IMG/VR virus record: IMGVR_UViG_3300038701_000778
Span: 1 to 40,622 of that record
DNA: 40,622 nucleotides
From: a virus
Reading direction: 5' to 3' (one strand)
Below the pieces are notes generated by a model. That model worked only from the letters and a program-made list of their open reading frames with translations. It made no database searches and was not told where the DNA came from. Each line of letters begins with the position of its first letter. Position 1 is the stretch's first letter. This document shows, in pieces, positions 1 to 7,105 of this stretch. A program made the translations under genes and the position numbers.

Positions 1-299
1 GCATCGCCATAATAGGACCGGTCAACGTCAACGATAACCTCATTGCCCATATAACCTACTTTCGTGTCGACTATATCGCCAAGGAAATCATTCGGTATTC
101 GCCTGTCGACCTTCTCATACTTCGCGGGTTTCCTTTCGAGGATAGGCACCGAGGTCTGTAGATACCTATCGTACAACTGACGCTGAACCCGAGCCCGTCC
201 GGTCCTATGCTCGATGATAAGATCCTTGATGAGCTTGTACATCGGCTCCATGGCATCCTGTCGGATGATTTCTGTTATCTGTTCGGTAGTCTGTATCAT
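1..299 (-). CDS. Portal protein, N-terminal part (gene split by the contig ends)
   Basis: This is the first 99 or so residues of the portal, the dodecameric ring at the capsid vertex through which DNA is packaged. The start ATG at 299-297 overlaps the terminase stop (ATGA). The frame stays open to base 1 and encodes the motif RIPNDFLGDIVDTKVGY, typical of SPP1 gp6-like portals. Because 2-127 is identical to 40495-40620, the frame continues without interruption into the piece at 39320-40622. Joining the two gives a 490-residue protein, a normal size for this family. The family call is from remembered motif and context, not a search. Confidence 0.88.
   Translation of the reverse strand, partial: MIQTTEQITEIIRQDAMEPMYKLIKDLIIEHRTGRARVQRQLYDRYLQTSVPILERKPAKYEKVDRRIPNDFLGDIVDTKVGYMGNEVIVDVDRSYYGD
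2..127. repeat. 126-bp terminal redundancy, left copy
   Basis: Bases 2-127 are identical to 40495-40620. The outermost bases differ (1 against 40494, and 128 against 40621). The repeat lies inside the portal coding sequence and both copies are in the same frame. It is best read as an overlap from assembling a circular or circularly permuted molecule rather than as a biological end. Confidence 0.9.
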
Positions 300-1489
300 C
301 TCGGTATTGCCGCCGTTATCCTTGGTGTTCTGTTCTTAAGCATCACCGGCTCTAATGCATATCTCAGAGCGTCGATGCAATGATTGTGCTTATCTTCCAA
401 AACCGGCAGTACATCACCGGTCAGCTTATCGGTCTTGTAACTGTAGTGCTTCATCTCATCCAATACGTGTCGGCACCGCTCGTGGACTATGATCTCTTCA
501 AAGCCCCTGAGAAAGGTTATACCATCCTCAACAGAGCCCTTGCCTTTCTTTGCCGATCGCATCTTATAACCGGCCTTACGCATATACGATATGGTCTCTG
601 GTCGTGCCGAGTCTGCCGTGATCCACCATTTGCGGGCATCGGGAACTGAATCGAACAATGCAGGAGTATCGTCTATGTCAACGCCTACGCCATATGCCTC
701 GTGGTCAATCCACAGCTTACCGTCATGGATGTATCCCCGAACCAACGTCGACGGGTCCTGTGAAAAGCCCCAGTCAGCGCCGAGATAGAATATCGCATCA
801 TCTGGAGTGTCAAACACAGCAGACCGGAACTTACCCTTGAATACCTGAGCGTCTGATATGGTCCGGCATTGCCCTTCCCATATGTGTAGGTACTTCTCGT
901 AGTCCGTGCGCTTATCGTATTCCATCTCCTTCCTGAGTACTTCAGGAAAGAACGGATTATCAAGATGGTTGATCTTCGCAACTATAGCATCATCGCGCTC
1001 AGACTCGATGAACATGCTATAAACAGGATCTTCCTCAGTGTTCGGGTTGAATGTAAACCATATCTCAGAGCCAGGCTTACGAACAGTCGGGATAAGCAAG
1101 TCAAGTGACTCTTGGCTTACCGCTTGCGCTTCCTCAACCCATGCAATGTCTATGCCCTCTGTAGACTTGATACTATGAACGTTCCGGTACAAGCCCTTGA
1201 ACATGAACCGCGAGCCATTCAGATATGTTATCTGATCCCGCTTAATCTCCCATCCTCTCCGGTCAGTCACAATACCTGCGATAAGACTATGAACAGAATC
1301 AGCGATAGAGTTTTGTATCTCCCGCGCACAAAGCACCAATATCCCGTGACTGTTATACTCGCATAGTTCGACAGCCATCATAGCAAATGATCGAGACTTC
1401 CCAGACCCTCGACCGCCATACGCTACCTTGTAACGAGCAGGCTTCCTGAATACACCGAAAGCCCCAGGTATTACCCATGTCCCGGCCAA
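296..1489 (-). CDS. terL: Terminase large subunit (TerL)
   Basis: This is the ATP-driven packaging motor and headful or end nuclease, 397 aa. Visible motifs are Walker A GGRGSGKS (25-32), Walker B IDIAWVEEAQ (113-122), the coupling motif FTFNP (145-149), and an RNase H-like nuclease with acidic residues in LGADWGF (D239), TADSARPE (D293) and NHCIDALRYA (D373). These match the PBSX/Terminase_3 family. It overlaps terS by 19 bp upstream and the portal start by 4 bp downstream, so packaging genes are translationally linked. All expected catalytic residues appear present. Confidence 0.96.
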   Translation of the reverse strand: MAGTWVIPGAFGVFRKPARYKVAYGGRGSGKSRSFAMMAVELCEYNSHGILVLCAREIQNSIADSVHSLIAGIVTDRRGWEIKRDQITYLNGSRFMFKGLYRNVHSIKSTEGIDIAWVEEAQAVSQESLDLLIPTVRKPGSEIWFTFNPNTEEDPVYSMFIESERDDAIVAKINHLDNPFFPEVLRKEMEYDKRTDYEKYLHIWEGQCRTISDAQVFKGKFRSAVFDTPDDAIFYLGADWGFSQDPSTLVRGYIHDGKLWIDHEAYGVGVDIDDTPALFDSVPDARKWWITADSARPETISYMRKAGYKMRSAKKGKGSVEDGITFLRGFEEIIVHERCRHVLDEMKHYSYKTDKLTGDVLPVLEDKHNHCIDALRYALEPVMLKNRTPRITAAIPR

Positions 1490-1851
1490 ACTAACCCCAA
1501 CTGTTTCCTATTGCCGTCTTCATCTTCTGTAAGATGGGTGAATTCCTGAGAGTCCTTCCACCCGAAGTTGTTCTTTAGGTTGAAGATTAGCCCGGTCACA
1601 GAAGAACCACGGTACAATTGCTCTTCAATATACTGCTCAATCCGGCCCTTTGCCCTTTTTACCGTGACCAGAAACTCGGGTTTATCAGTTTCGTAATATA
1701 GTAACCCTTGCCTACCCTCGAACCCGAGCGCTAATGCAAGCCCTGTCACTGTAGGCGGACGGTCCTCTGCAACACATTGATCAAAGTATGAGTCAATAGC
1801 CTGTTGCATGTCTTCCGGCGTATCGTATGCCGGTGGCCGTCCTGTCTTCAT
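1471..1851 (-). CDS. terS: Terminase small subunit (TerS)
   Basis: A 126-aa DNA-recognition subunit of the packaging enzyme. It begins with a basic GRPPAYDTPEDMQQAI segment, then a helix-turn-helix-like stretch around TVTGLALALGFEGRQGLLYY and a helical region, as in gp3-type DNA-packaging small subunits. The ATG at 1851 has an AGAGGA ribosome site 6 nt upstream. It lies directly upstream of terL and overlaps it. The tRNA-like element at 1863-1940 forms most of its leader. Assignment rests on position and on the resemblance of the N-terminus to that family. Confidence 0.85.
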   Translation of the reverse strand: MKTGRPPAYDTPEDMQQAIDSYFDQCVAEDRPPTVTGLALALGFEGRQGLLYYETDKPEFLVTVKRAKGRIEQYIEEQLYRGSSVTGLIFNLKNNFGWKDSQEFTHLTEDEDGNRKQLGLVWPGHG

Positions 1852-1862
1852 TGTTATCCTCT

Positions 1863-1940
1863 TGGACCTATCGGGAGTTGAACCCGAGTCCCTACCGTTC
1901 CCGTTCAGGTCTTTCGATAGGTCGATCCCACCGTAGGCCC
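1863..1940 (-). other. tRNA-like element in the terS leader
   Basis: Read on the minus strand, this 78-nt stretch has a 7-bp acceptor-like stem (GGGCCTA with TAGGTCC, one G-U), a discriminator A, and a perfect 5-bp T stem with canonical loop TTCAACT. No convincing anticodon stem, D arm or encoded CCA is seen. An alternative 9-bp pairing, GACCTATCG with CGATAGGTC, also exists. It starts on the last base of the preceding stop codon and ends 12 nt before terS. It could be a degenerate tRNA, a tRNA-mimicking regulatory or processing signal, or the 3' half of a host tRNA kept as an attachment site. Confidence 0.45.
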
Positions 1941-2368
1941 TACGTACTGACTATTATCTCATAATAGCTCACCACTTGGTAATTCTTATCAAGCCCGTAC
2001 TCTTCCCATTCCTTATCGTAGTACCATGATGATAGCTTCTCGGGCTTCGGACACAAATACCGACCGCGCCCCAATGGGATAGCGTCTCGTGGTATGGTTC
2101 TGTCACTTATACCGTACAGATTATCGCTTGTTTTTTTCTGTACATTACCATACCGCTTACGATAGTAAGCTGCCTTTATTGATAACCGTCCCTGGTTCTC
2201 GTAGTACTCAAGGCTCATATCGTCCTGCTGTTCCGCTATCCGTATCCACGCATCTTGGATATACTCTTCCTGGTCCTGTATATCCTTAGAATACCGCCTC
2301 GCCACCTTCGCAAGCGCAGCATTTAGGCGTTTGTCAATCATCAGTGCGGCGAGACGTTCACCTGTCAT
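1940..2368 (-). CDS. Hypothetical protein, weakly sigma-factor-like
   Basis: 142 aa, not firmly recognised. Residues about 24-46 (RRYSKDIQDQEEYIQDAWIR) resemble the helix of sigma-70 region 2 in small phage sigma-like proteins. The C-terminal part is rich in Tyr and Trp, without a clear region 4 helix-turn-helix. The ATG at 2368 overlaps the previous stop (ATGA). It is the last gene before the tRNA-like element and terS, so a late-gene regulator is conceivable, but that is a guess from position. Confidence 0.6.
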   Translation of the reverse strand: MTGERLAALMIDKRLNAALAKVARRYSKDIQDQEEYIQDAWIRIAEQQDDMSLEYYENQGRLSIKAAYYRKRYGNVQKKTSDNLYGISDRTIPRDAIPLGRGRYLCPKPEKLSSWYYDKEWEEYGLDKNYQVVSYYEIIVST

Positions 2369-2631
2369 ACTTCCTCCATTTCCTCATCGTCCGGCAGCTT
2401 ATCATCTAACCACTCAAGCGCGAAGTGAGTATATGTGTTCTCGTAGTACTTCCCATAGGTCAGGAGTAGCGTGTCAAGACCATACGCGAAGGCAAGCTCG
2501 GGGTCTTCGACTTGCTTGTATACTTCATCGAGCACATAGAATACAAAGTCACGGGTATGGTCGAGCCGGTCGGCGAGGTCTGTTTGCTCGGGCTGTCCGA
2601 ACTTACCAAGAACATCATCTATCCAGCTCAT
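2365..2631 (-). CDS. Hypothetical acidic protein
   Basis: 88 aa, family not recognised. The sequence is acidic and helical, ends in a run of Glu and Asp, and has no membrane segment or cysteine motif. The ATG at 2631 is chosen because it overlaps the upstream stop as ATGA, the usual junction in this operon. An upstream TTG at 2637 has GGAGG 5 nt away and is an alternative. It sits between the sugar nucleotidyltransferase and the sigma-like gene. Confidence 0.7.
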   Translation of the reverse strand: MSWIDDVLGKFGQPEQTDLADRLDHTRDFVFYVLDEVYKQVEDPELAFAYGLDTLLLTYGKYYENTYTHFALEWLDDKLPDDEEMEEV

Positions 2632-3287
2632 AACCAATCATACCTCCGGTCGTTCTTGAAAGGGTCACCGCCTGGCATTGCTGGAAATCCTCCCCAATAC
2701 TCATACCAATGCTTAATGCGGTAGTAGTCGAGGATTGTATCAACGGTAAGCGAAAATGAATATTGTATTTCATCGTCAACTATCCACTCACATTGGAACA
2801 GGTCCGGGCGCATGTAGATCGTATTCGTCACATGGTCGCTTGGCTCGGCACGTTTCAACGCATCGGCACGGAATACCTCGGCGTAGATCCCGTATGCCGT
2901 CAGTGCTGAGGGTCTGCCGTCTACCAAGTACCCTACATAGTCTGCTTTGGTTTCCTTCGCCTTCTTGATGAGCATATTAGCTCGGTAAGGATCTACGAAC
3001 GGTTGATCACCGCATAGCCGGACGAAGTATAGGTCAGGGTCATCCCATGTCTTAGCCTCAGCCACGAACCTTTCCGACACAAGGCCCTGATACATGGCAG
3101 CAAATCCGGTGTACTTCGCTATCTCATACGAATTTTCATCAGTCAGGATGACGGTATCGTCAACGTCCATCTCGTCTGTTGCGTCGACTACGTGCTGTAC
3201 GATAGCCTTTCCGCCGATAGGGAAGAGTACCTTGTTCGGGAGCCGCTCACTACCGAGCCTCGCTTGTATGCCTGCTATGAATGTCAT
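2628..3287 (-). CDS. SpsF/PseF-like cytidylyltransferase
   Basis: 219-aa nucleotidyltransferase of the SpsF/NeuA/PseF type, which activates a sugar acid with CTP to the CMP-sugar. The N-terminus carries the family signature GIQARLGSERLPNKVL (residues 6-21), with the nucleotide-binding Arg and Lys, followed by LCGDQPFVDP, which contains the metal-binding Asp. Length is normal for the family. It overlaps the acetyltransferase upstream and the 88-aa gene downstream by ATGA. With the neighbouring PseB, PseC, PseI and GNAT homologues it would make the final activated nonulosonic acid. Exact sugar specificity cannot be read from sequence. Confidence 0.86.
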   Translation of the reverse strand: MTFIAGIQARLGSERLPNKVLFPIGGKAIVQHVVDATDEMDVDDTVILTDENSYEIAKYTGFAAMYQGLVSERFVAEAKTWDDPDLYFVRLCGDQPFVDPYRANMLIKKAKETKADYVGYLVDGRPSALTAYGIYAEVFRADALKRAEPSDHVTNTIYMRPDLFQCEWIVDDEIQYSFSLTVDTILDYYRIKHWYEYWGGFPAMPGGDPFKNDRRYDWL

Positions 3288-3841
3288 CTATTGTACCTCC
3301 ACACGTCGGCTGTAATATCGAAACCACGGGCATTATACCATATCCCGTTGTAGTATTTCCGGTGGTTCATATGATACGTGTTCCCACCATATTTACTCAT
3401 CTCTTTTAGCCAAAAACTCGGAGCGCTTGTAGTGTAGTACACCTCTCCCCATACTGTGTGGAGTCCAAAGGTGTCGAACGCCTTTTCAAGTATCAGTGCG
3501 AACGCCCCGCTGCCATACCCCCTGCTTCGCTCATCAGGTGCGATGAAAAGGCTAACCTCAGCGGTCCTGTTTACCCAATCGATGTTCTCTAAGCCTCCGT
3601 ACCCTACGAGCTTCTCCGGGTCGTGGATGCCATAATGGTCTATTAGTCGAGTCTCCGGGCCTATGTATATTTCAGCCATGATAGACCACATGTACATGGT
3701 ATGGGACTGGGATACCTTTTCGTAGTACGATTGCTGATTGCTCTCGGTCAGGTAGTCAGGAGTGCGGAACGGCGCTATGTCTTGGTTCCGCCACTCGGCG
3801 ATACGGTATAGATCGTTAAGTGTCAGTGCTTTTAGTCTCAT
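3284..3841 (-). CDS. GNAT acetyltransferase (PseH-like role)
   Basis: 185 aa GNAT-fold N-acetyltransferase. The acetyl-CoA loop is visible as DERSRGYGSGAFALIL (R-x-x-G-x-G/A), after a beta strand AEVSLFIAP, and the N-terminus RLKALTLNDLYRIAEWRN is typical of RimJ/PseH-type enzymes. PseH adds the 4-N-acetyl group to the amino sugar made by PseC, and its position between PseI- and PseF-like genes fits that role. An insertion around residues 55-75 is unusual. Start and stop overlap neighbours by ATGA. Acetylation of another substrate cannot be excluded. Confidence 0.82.
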   Translation of the reverse strand: MRLKALTLNDLYRIAEWRNQDIAPFRTPDYLTESNQQSYYEKVSQSHTMYMWSIMAEIYIGPETRLIDHYGIHDPEKLVGYGGLENIDWVNRTAEVSLFIAPDERSRGYGSGAFALILEKAFDTFGLHTVWGEVYYTTSAPSFWLKEMSKYGGNTYHMNHRKYYNGIWYNARGFDITADVWRYNR

Positions 3842-4482
3842 GGCCTCGCCTCGTTATAGAGTTGTGCTACATCAGTAGGAGTCACCGCGAACGGCCCCGC
3901 GTCCGGGTTATCCTCCGAGTGCTCAAGTACATAGTGTTTTTCAATGACCTTCGGCTTATACATCCTGTAAAAGTCCCATCCTACGGTATGGTCCGACACA
4001 CCTGACCTGATCTGGCCCGGTTCAAACCGCTCAACGTACGTCTCGGACTTTGCAGGGTATTCACTCACGCAACACAATGGAGTAGCTTCCCGACACAGCA
4101 CGAACTCAGCCGCAGACGGGACAGACTGAACAACCTCAACGTCATAGGCCCGTACAACGTCTGCAAGCTCCCCCAAGTCGGGACGGTTCGCAATCTTGAT
4201 GAATGGTACATCGTAGTTTATTAAGTGCATTAAAGAATCCATATCAAAGACACTCGCCGTAACCTTAAAGCCCATGTCACGACCATAGTGATAGGCAAAG
4301 TCAAACGCCGCGAACGTTAGCGGCTCATTCGGTGGCTCGTTTCTGAATAACTGAAACTTAACCACAGGTTGATAAAATTGGAAGACCGGAGGAATAGACT
4401 TGTCCAGCTCGTAGAACATATCCCGTATCGTGGATTCGTCATTGTGGCATGTGTTGCCGGAGCCAAAGTCAAGTATTAGCAT
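3838..4482 (-). CDS. NeuB/PseI-like nonulosonic acid synthase, short form
   Basis: 214 aa, TIM-barrel enzyme condensing phosphoenolpyruvate with a six-carbon amino sugar to give a nonulosonic acid. Family landmarks are VVKFQLF (40-46), FIKIANRPDL (94-103), CCVSEYPA (137-144), GVSDHTVGWD (161-170) and VIEKHYVL (179-186), including the His residues that bind metal in NeuB. The C-terminal antifreeze-like SAF domain of cellular enzymes is absent, and the barrel itself looks shortened. The ATG at 4482 follows GGAG by 7 nt and gives a family-like N-terminus, so it is preferred over 4512. Confidence 0.83.
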   Translation of the reverse strand: MLILDFGSGNTCHNDESTIRDMFYELDKSIPPVFQFYQPVVKFQLFRNEPPNEPLTFAAFDFAYHYGRDMGFKVTASVFDMDSLMHLINYDVPFIKIANRPDLGELADVVRAYDVEVVQSVPSAAEFVLCREATPLCCVSEYPAKSETYVERFEPGQIRSGVSDHTVGWDFYRMYKPKVIEKHYVLEHSEDNPDAGPFAVTPTDVAQLYNEARP

Positions 4483-4717
4483 ATTCTTCTCCAAGCTGCC
4501 TTTCCACTTCATCTTTTAGCAGTTGTAGCCTATTTACCATAGTATCTATCCATGCTTCTACATCCCACACCTTCCACTCAAGTTCTATACCTGGAGGAAA
4601 GGCGAGCGCGGCATACTTCACATTGCAGTTAGGCTCTGAATGGAATGCAATTTTCATGGTGTACCTGTCGTGAAGGTGATCTTTTACGATCTCAAAATCA
4701 TCAACGTATATCCTCAT
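4469..4717 (-). CDS. Hypothetical protein in the sugar operon
   Basis: 82 aa, not recognised. It starts at the ATG at 4717, which has a strong GAGGAGGT ribosome site 5-6 nt upstream. It is a mixed charged protein with a long C-terminal helix and no cysteine motif or membrane segment. It overlaps the NeuB-like start by 14 bp and the 50-aa gene upstream by 17 bp, so it is embedded in the nonulosonic acid operon. It is far too small to be the missing PseG hydrolase. Confidence 0.72.
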   Translation of the reverse strand: MRIYVDDFEIVKDHLHDRYTMKIAFHSEPNCNVKYAALAFPPGIELEWKVWDVEAWIDTMVNRLQLLKDEVERQLGEEYANT

Positions 4718-4853
4718 TCCCAACCTCCTCATACTTCATCACGCTATCGCCGTCCCTGTCAGGTGCTCGCTCTGCCTTGACGTACACTGTAGCATTTTCA
4801 GGGATCTGTGTATAGTCGATGGTCGTCCCGTAGGCGTATATCTCTACATCCAT
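4701..4853 (-). CDS. Small ORF, 50 aa, in the sugar operon
   Basis: The frame from ATG 4853 to TGA 4701 encodes 50 residues starting MDVEIYAYGTTID. It overlaps the end of the aminotransferase-like gene by 10 bp and the start of the 82-aa gene by 17 bp, closing what would otherwise be a gap in a fully packed operon. The ribosome site is only moderate (AGGATGGG). No family is recognised. The beta-rich pattern and fit with the overlaps are the only support. Confidence 0.55.
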   Translation of the reverse strand: MDVEIYAYGTTIDYTQIPENATVYVKAERAPDRDGDSVMKYEEVGNEDIR

Positions 4854-5491
4854 GAGTACCCATCCTGGAATATCGGGAACTGCGACAGGTCAGGATAGGG
4901 TGAGTTCGGCAAGTCTTCGTTATCGTCCGGCATCCCGGCCATGAGCATTAAACCCCGTGCGGCATCGTCAGGTTTCATGTGGCAGTGGAAGCCTGGAGTG
5001 ATAAACTTGTCTTTATCTGCCGCTGTCTTCGGAGTCCGCCCGTCAAAGCGCATCTTCCGTAGGTAGTGGTATGCATCCTCATTTTCAGTTAGGATCATCC
5101 CTCCACGGCCTATAGGTAGGTGCTTCGTCTCGTGGAATGACAAGCACCGTAGCTCGTCTCGGCCCATGTACATACCCTTTCTGAAGCGTCTCGCCGAGTC
5201 TATGATATTCGTATCAGAGTAGATACCATTTGCCCTTGCTCTGAAACCGTATTCACCAATCCATTCCTCGTCCACAAATGAGCATTTACCACCGAGCGCG
5301 AGGACTGCATATGGTACGCCTACGTATGTATACTTAGGCATCTCGATAAGGTCCCACCTATGGAACATCTTATCGTATGCAAGGCATAGCTTGATAGCGT
5401 TGGTACAGGAGTCAACAGCCACGCCATACGGAGCCCCAGCATACTCAGCAACGCAACACTCGAACTCATCAACAACGTCGTAGATGTGCAT
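4844..5491 (-). CDS. DegT/DnrJ/EryC1-type aminotransferase (PseC-like), short form
   Basis: 215 aa PLP-dependent sugar aminotransferase homologue. It shows the N-terminal signature EYAGAPYGVAVDSCTNAIKL, an Asp in NIIDSARRF at the usual PLP-nitrogen contact, and the Schiff-base Lys region LSFHETKHLPIGRGGMIL followed by GFHCHMKPDDAARGL. Family members are usually around 370-400 aa, so the C-terminal small domain is missing. PseC aminates the 4-keto sugar made by PseB, whose gene is directly upstream. The ATG at 5491 joins the PseB stop as TGATG, with GAGG 7 nt before it. Confidence 0.8.
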   Translation of the reverse strand: MHIYDVVDEFECCVAEYAGAPYGVAVDSCTNAIKLCLAYDKMFHRWDLIEMPKYTYVGVPYAVLALGGKCSFVDEEWIGEYGFRARANGIYSDTNIIDSARRFRKGMYMGRDELRCLSFHETKHLPIGRGGMILTENEDAYHYLRKMRFDGRTPKTAADKDKFITPGFHCHMKPDDAARGLMLMAGMPDDNEDLPNSPYPDLSQFPIFQDGYSWM

Positions 5492-6399
5492 CACGGGGCC
5501 TCGATAAGTTCTCTAAGCTCAGACGAATAAAGCTTCGGCGCATGCTCTGACGTGTACGGTTTCAATCCCCTCGGGCTTCCTCCGGCATCAGGCGGTAAAC
5601 TGTAGTACCATCCAATATCCACTGCTCGATATGCTTCATACGCTGTCATAAGTGTTTCGTGAATCTTCTCCCCTGGTGATAGGCCTCGCTCAGTTATTAC
5701 CGCATCCTCAGCGAATGCATAGGCCAAGTCCTCGACGTAGAATGCATTAGCCTTACTCACAAGCATCTCAGCCGTGGGATATTCACCGGTCAAAGCGTGA
5801 ATAGCCAACTCAATAGCGTACTCAAACGTTACGCCGAACCGAGTACACCGCCGGTCGGTCAATTTGAACACCCCATAATCAGCCATCTTGCGGAACACGT
5901 CAAACACAGACCCACGAGAACCTATGACATTGCCATACCGTACCACAGACTGGTTACCGTCAAGTGTGATCCGCTCTGCAAGCATCTTTGTAGCCCCGTA
6001 TGCATTGATAGGCTCACACGCCTTGTCTGTTGATAGCAGTACCATCCTCGCGCCGACACGGTTAGCAGCGTCGACCACATTAGCCGTCCCTGCTACGTTT
6101 GTCTTGATAGCCTCTCTCGGATCTCTCTCGGCTGTATGTACGTGCTTCAGCGCAGCTGAGTGGATAACGTACCGTACCCCTTTCATAGCCCGGTCAAGTC
6201 GCGCCTTGTCCCTCACGTCGCCGATCTCAAATGTGACCCTTTCGTCTTCGGTCTTGCGCATTTCATACTGCTTGTACTCATCACGGGAGTAGACAACAAT
6301 CTCACTTGGATCGTACTTTTCGAGTATGTACGGGATAGCATGAGAGGCAAAGCTCCCTGTGCCGCCTGTTATCAGCCATTTCGCATTAGCGTAGATCAT
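5491..6399 (-). CDS. UDP-N-acetylglucosamine 4,6-dehydratase (PseB-like)
   Basis: 302-aa extended short-chain dehydratase. The NAD-binding loop TGGTGSF is at 11-17, followed by VVYSRDEYKQYEMRK, IGDVRDKARLDRAM and HSAALKHVHTAERDPREAIK, all hallmarks of PseB/FlaA1. The catalytic region is LLSTDKACEPINAYGATK, with Asp-Lys at 126-127 and the Tyr-x-x-x-Lys pair at 134-138. PseB makes the inverted 4-keto-6-deoxy sugar that begins pseudaminic acid synthesis; retaining dehydratases such as CapD are the alternative. A good AAAGGA site lies 8 nt before the ATG at 6399, which overlaps the RNA ligase stop. Confidence 0.92.
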   Translation of the reverse strand: MIYANAKWLITGGTGSFASHAIPYILEKYDPSEIVVYSRDEYKQYEMRKTEDERVTFEIGDVRDKARLDRAMKGVRYVIHSAALKHVHTAERDPREAIKTNVAGTANVVDAANRVGARMVLLSTDKACEPINAYGATKMLAERITLDGNQSVVRYGNVIGSRGSVFDVFRKMADYGVFKLTDRRCTRFGVTFEYAIELAIHALTGEYPTAEMLVSKANAFYVEDLAYAFAEDAVITERGLSPGEKIHETLMTAYEAYRAVDIGWYYSLPPDAGGSPRGLKPYTSEHAPKLYSSELRELIEAP

Positions 6400-7006
6400 T
6401 ATTGAAATCCTTTGTCTTGAGCTTCGTGATAATCCTATGACCCGTCCTTGTGTACAACTGAGTCTTAGGCTCGAGAACGAGACCCTCAGCCTTTGCGTCG
6501 GCTAATGTACTATCGAACCCGTCGGAAACAAAATGTGCTGCCTGAGTTATGTTTCCACTCCATACCACAGGAACAGACTTAACATGTATGTCTTTAGCTA
6601 TTTGGTCAACGTCCTCACGTTTGAGCCAATACCCACCTATGAAAACATCGAAAAGTATGAAATCAACATTGTCAGATATGTAATTCTTGCCGGCCTTCTG
6701 GATCTTGTTCCCGTACCCCTCACCAAACAAGATGAAATCTTTAGCATCTATATGCTTATCTGCTAATTTCCCTATAACAAGTAGTACTTCGTAAAGTTCC
6801 GGCAGTATCTGAGCGCGATCGGTCTTCCCTGCTATCGATATTTTACCATACTCTTTCCCGATACGGATATTCATTCCGTCAACCTTCTCAGTGCCTACCC
6901 ATTGACAGGAATGTAAAAACCCTATCTCTTTTGTAGAGAACTCATCTGTGAATCTTCCTTTTGAATCTCGCTTCCATACGGAATGGATCTTATGATACTC
7001 CCTCAT
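6386..7006 (-). CDS. RNA ligase (Rnl2-like nucleotidyltransferase)
   Basis: 206-aa ATP-dependent RNA ligase homologue. The adenylated lysine lies in TEKVDGMNIRIG (K41, motif I K-x-D-G). Later motifs are FILFGEGYG (III), VDFILFDVF (IIIa), AEGLVLEP (IV) and IITKLKTKDF (V), in the order of covalent nucleotidyltransferases. It would seal nicked RNA, in phages typically tRNAs cut by host defence nucleases. It is short, with little C-terminal domain. It opens the operon segment that continues into the nonulosonic acid genes. No kinase/phosphatase partner is seen. Confidence 0.88.
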   Translation of the reverse strand: MREYHKIHSVWKRDSKGRFTDEFSTKEIGFLHSCQWVGTEKVDGMNIRIGKEYGKISIAGKTDRAQILPELYEVLLVIGKLADKHIDAKDFILFGEGYGNKIQKAGKNYISDNVDFILFDVFIGGYWLKREDVDQIAKDIHVKSVPVVWSGNITQAAHFVSDGFDSTLADAKAEGLVLEPKTQLYTRTGHRIITKLKTKDFNNDLR

Positions 7007-7033
7007 TCCTCATCCTCCACAAGGCCGATATGC

Positions 7034-7105
7034 TCAGTGAATATGTACCCGCATCGCCGGGACATTAAACCAGCCCTCGTAGACATGCTCAAATCTATGC
7101 CTCAT
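7034..7105 (-). CDS. Possible micro-ORF, 23 aa
   Basis: The frame from ATG 7105 to TGA 7034 encodes 23 residues (MRHRFEHVYEGWFNVPAMR and four more). A GGAG site lies 9 nt upstream and the start overlaps the preceding stop by 11 bp, a spacing common in this genome. It fills the only gap between the RNA ligase and the Cys-rich gene. There is no family evidence, so it may be merely leader sequence. Confidence 0.35.
   Translation of the reverse strand: MRHRFEHVYEGWFNVPAMRVHIH

Noticed and set aside
2-127. Direct terminal repeats as true physical genome ends
   Set aside because: The repeat falls inside the portal gene, keeps its frame, and its length looks like an assembly overlap. Without reads this is a judgement.
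1863-1940. Functional phage tRNA gene
   Set aside because: Acceptor and T arms are good, but no register gives a 5-bp anticodon stem with U33, so it is recorded as tRNA-like only.
4469-4717. 82-aa ORF as a remnant of the missing PseG hydrolase
   Set aside because: It is much too short and shows none of the GT-B nucleotide-binding motifs I would expect.
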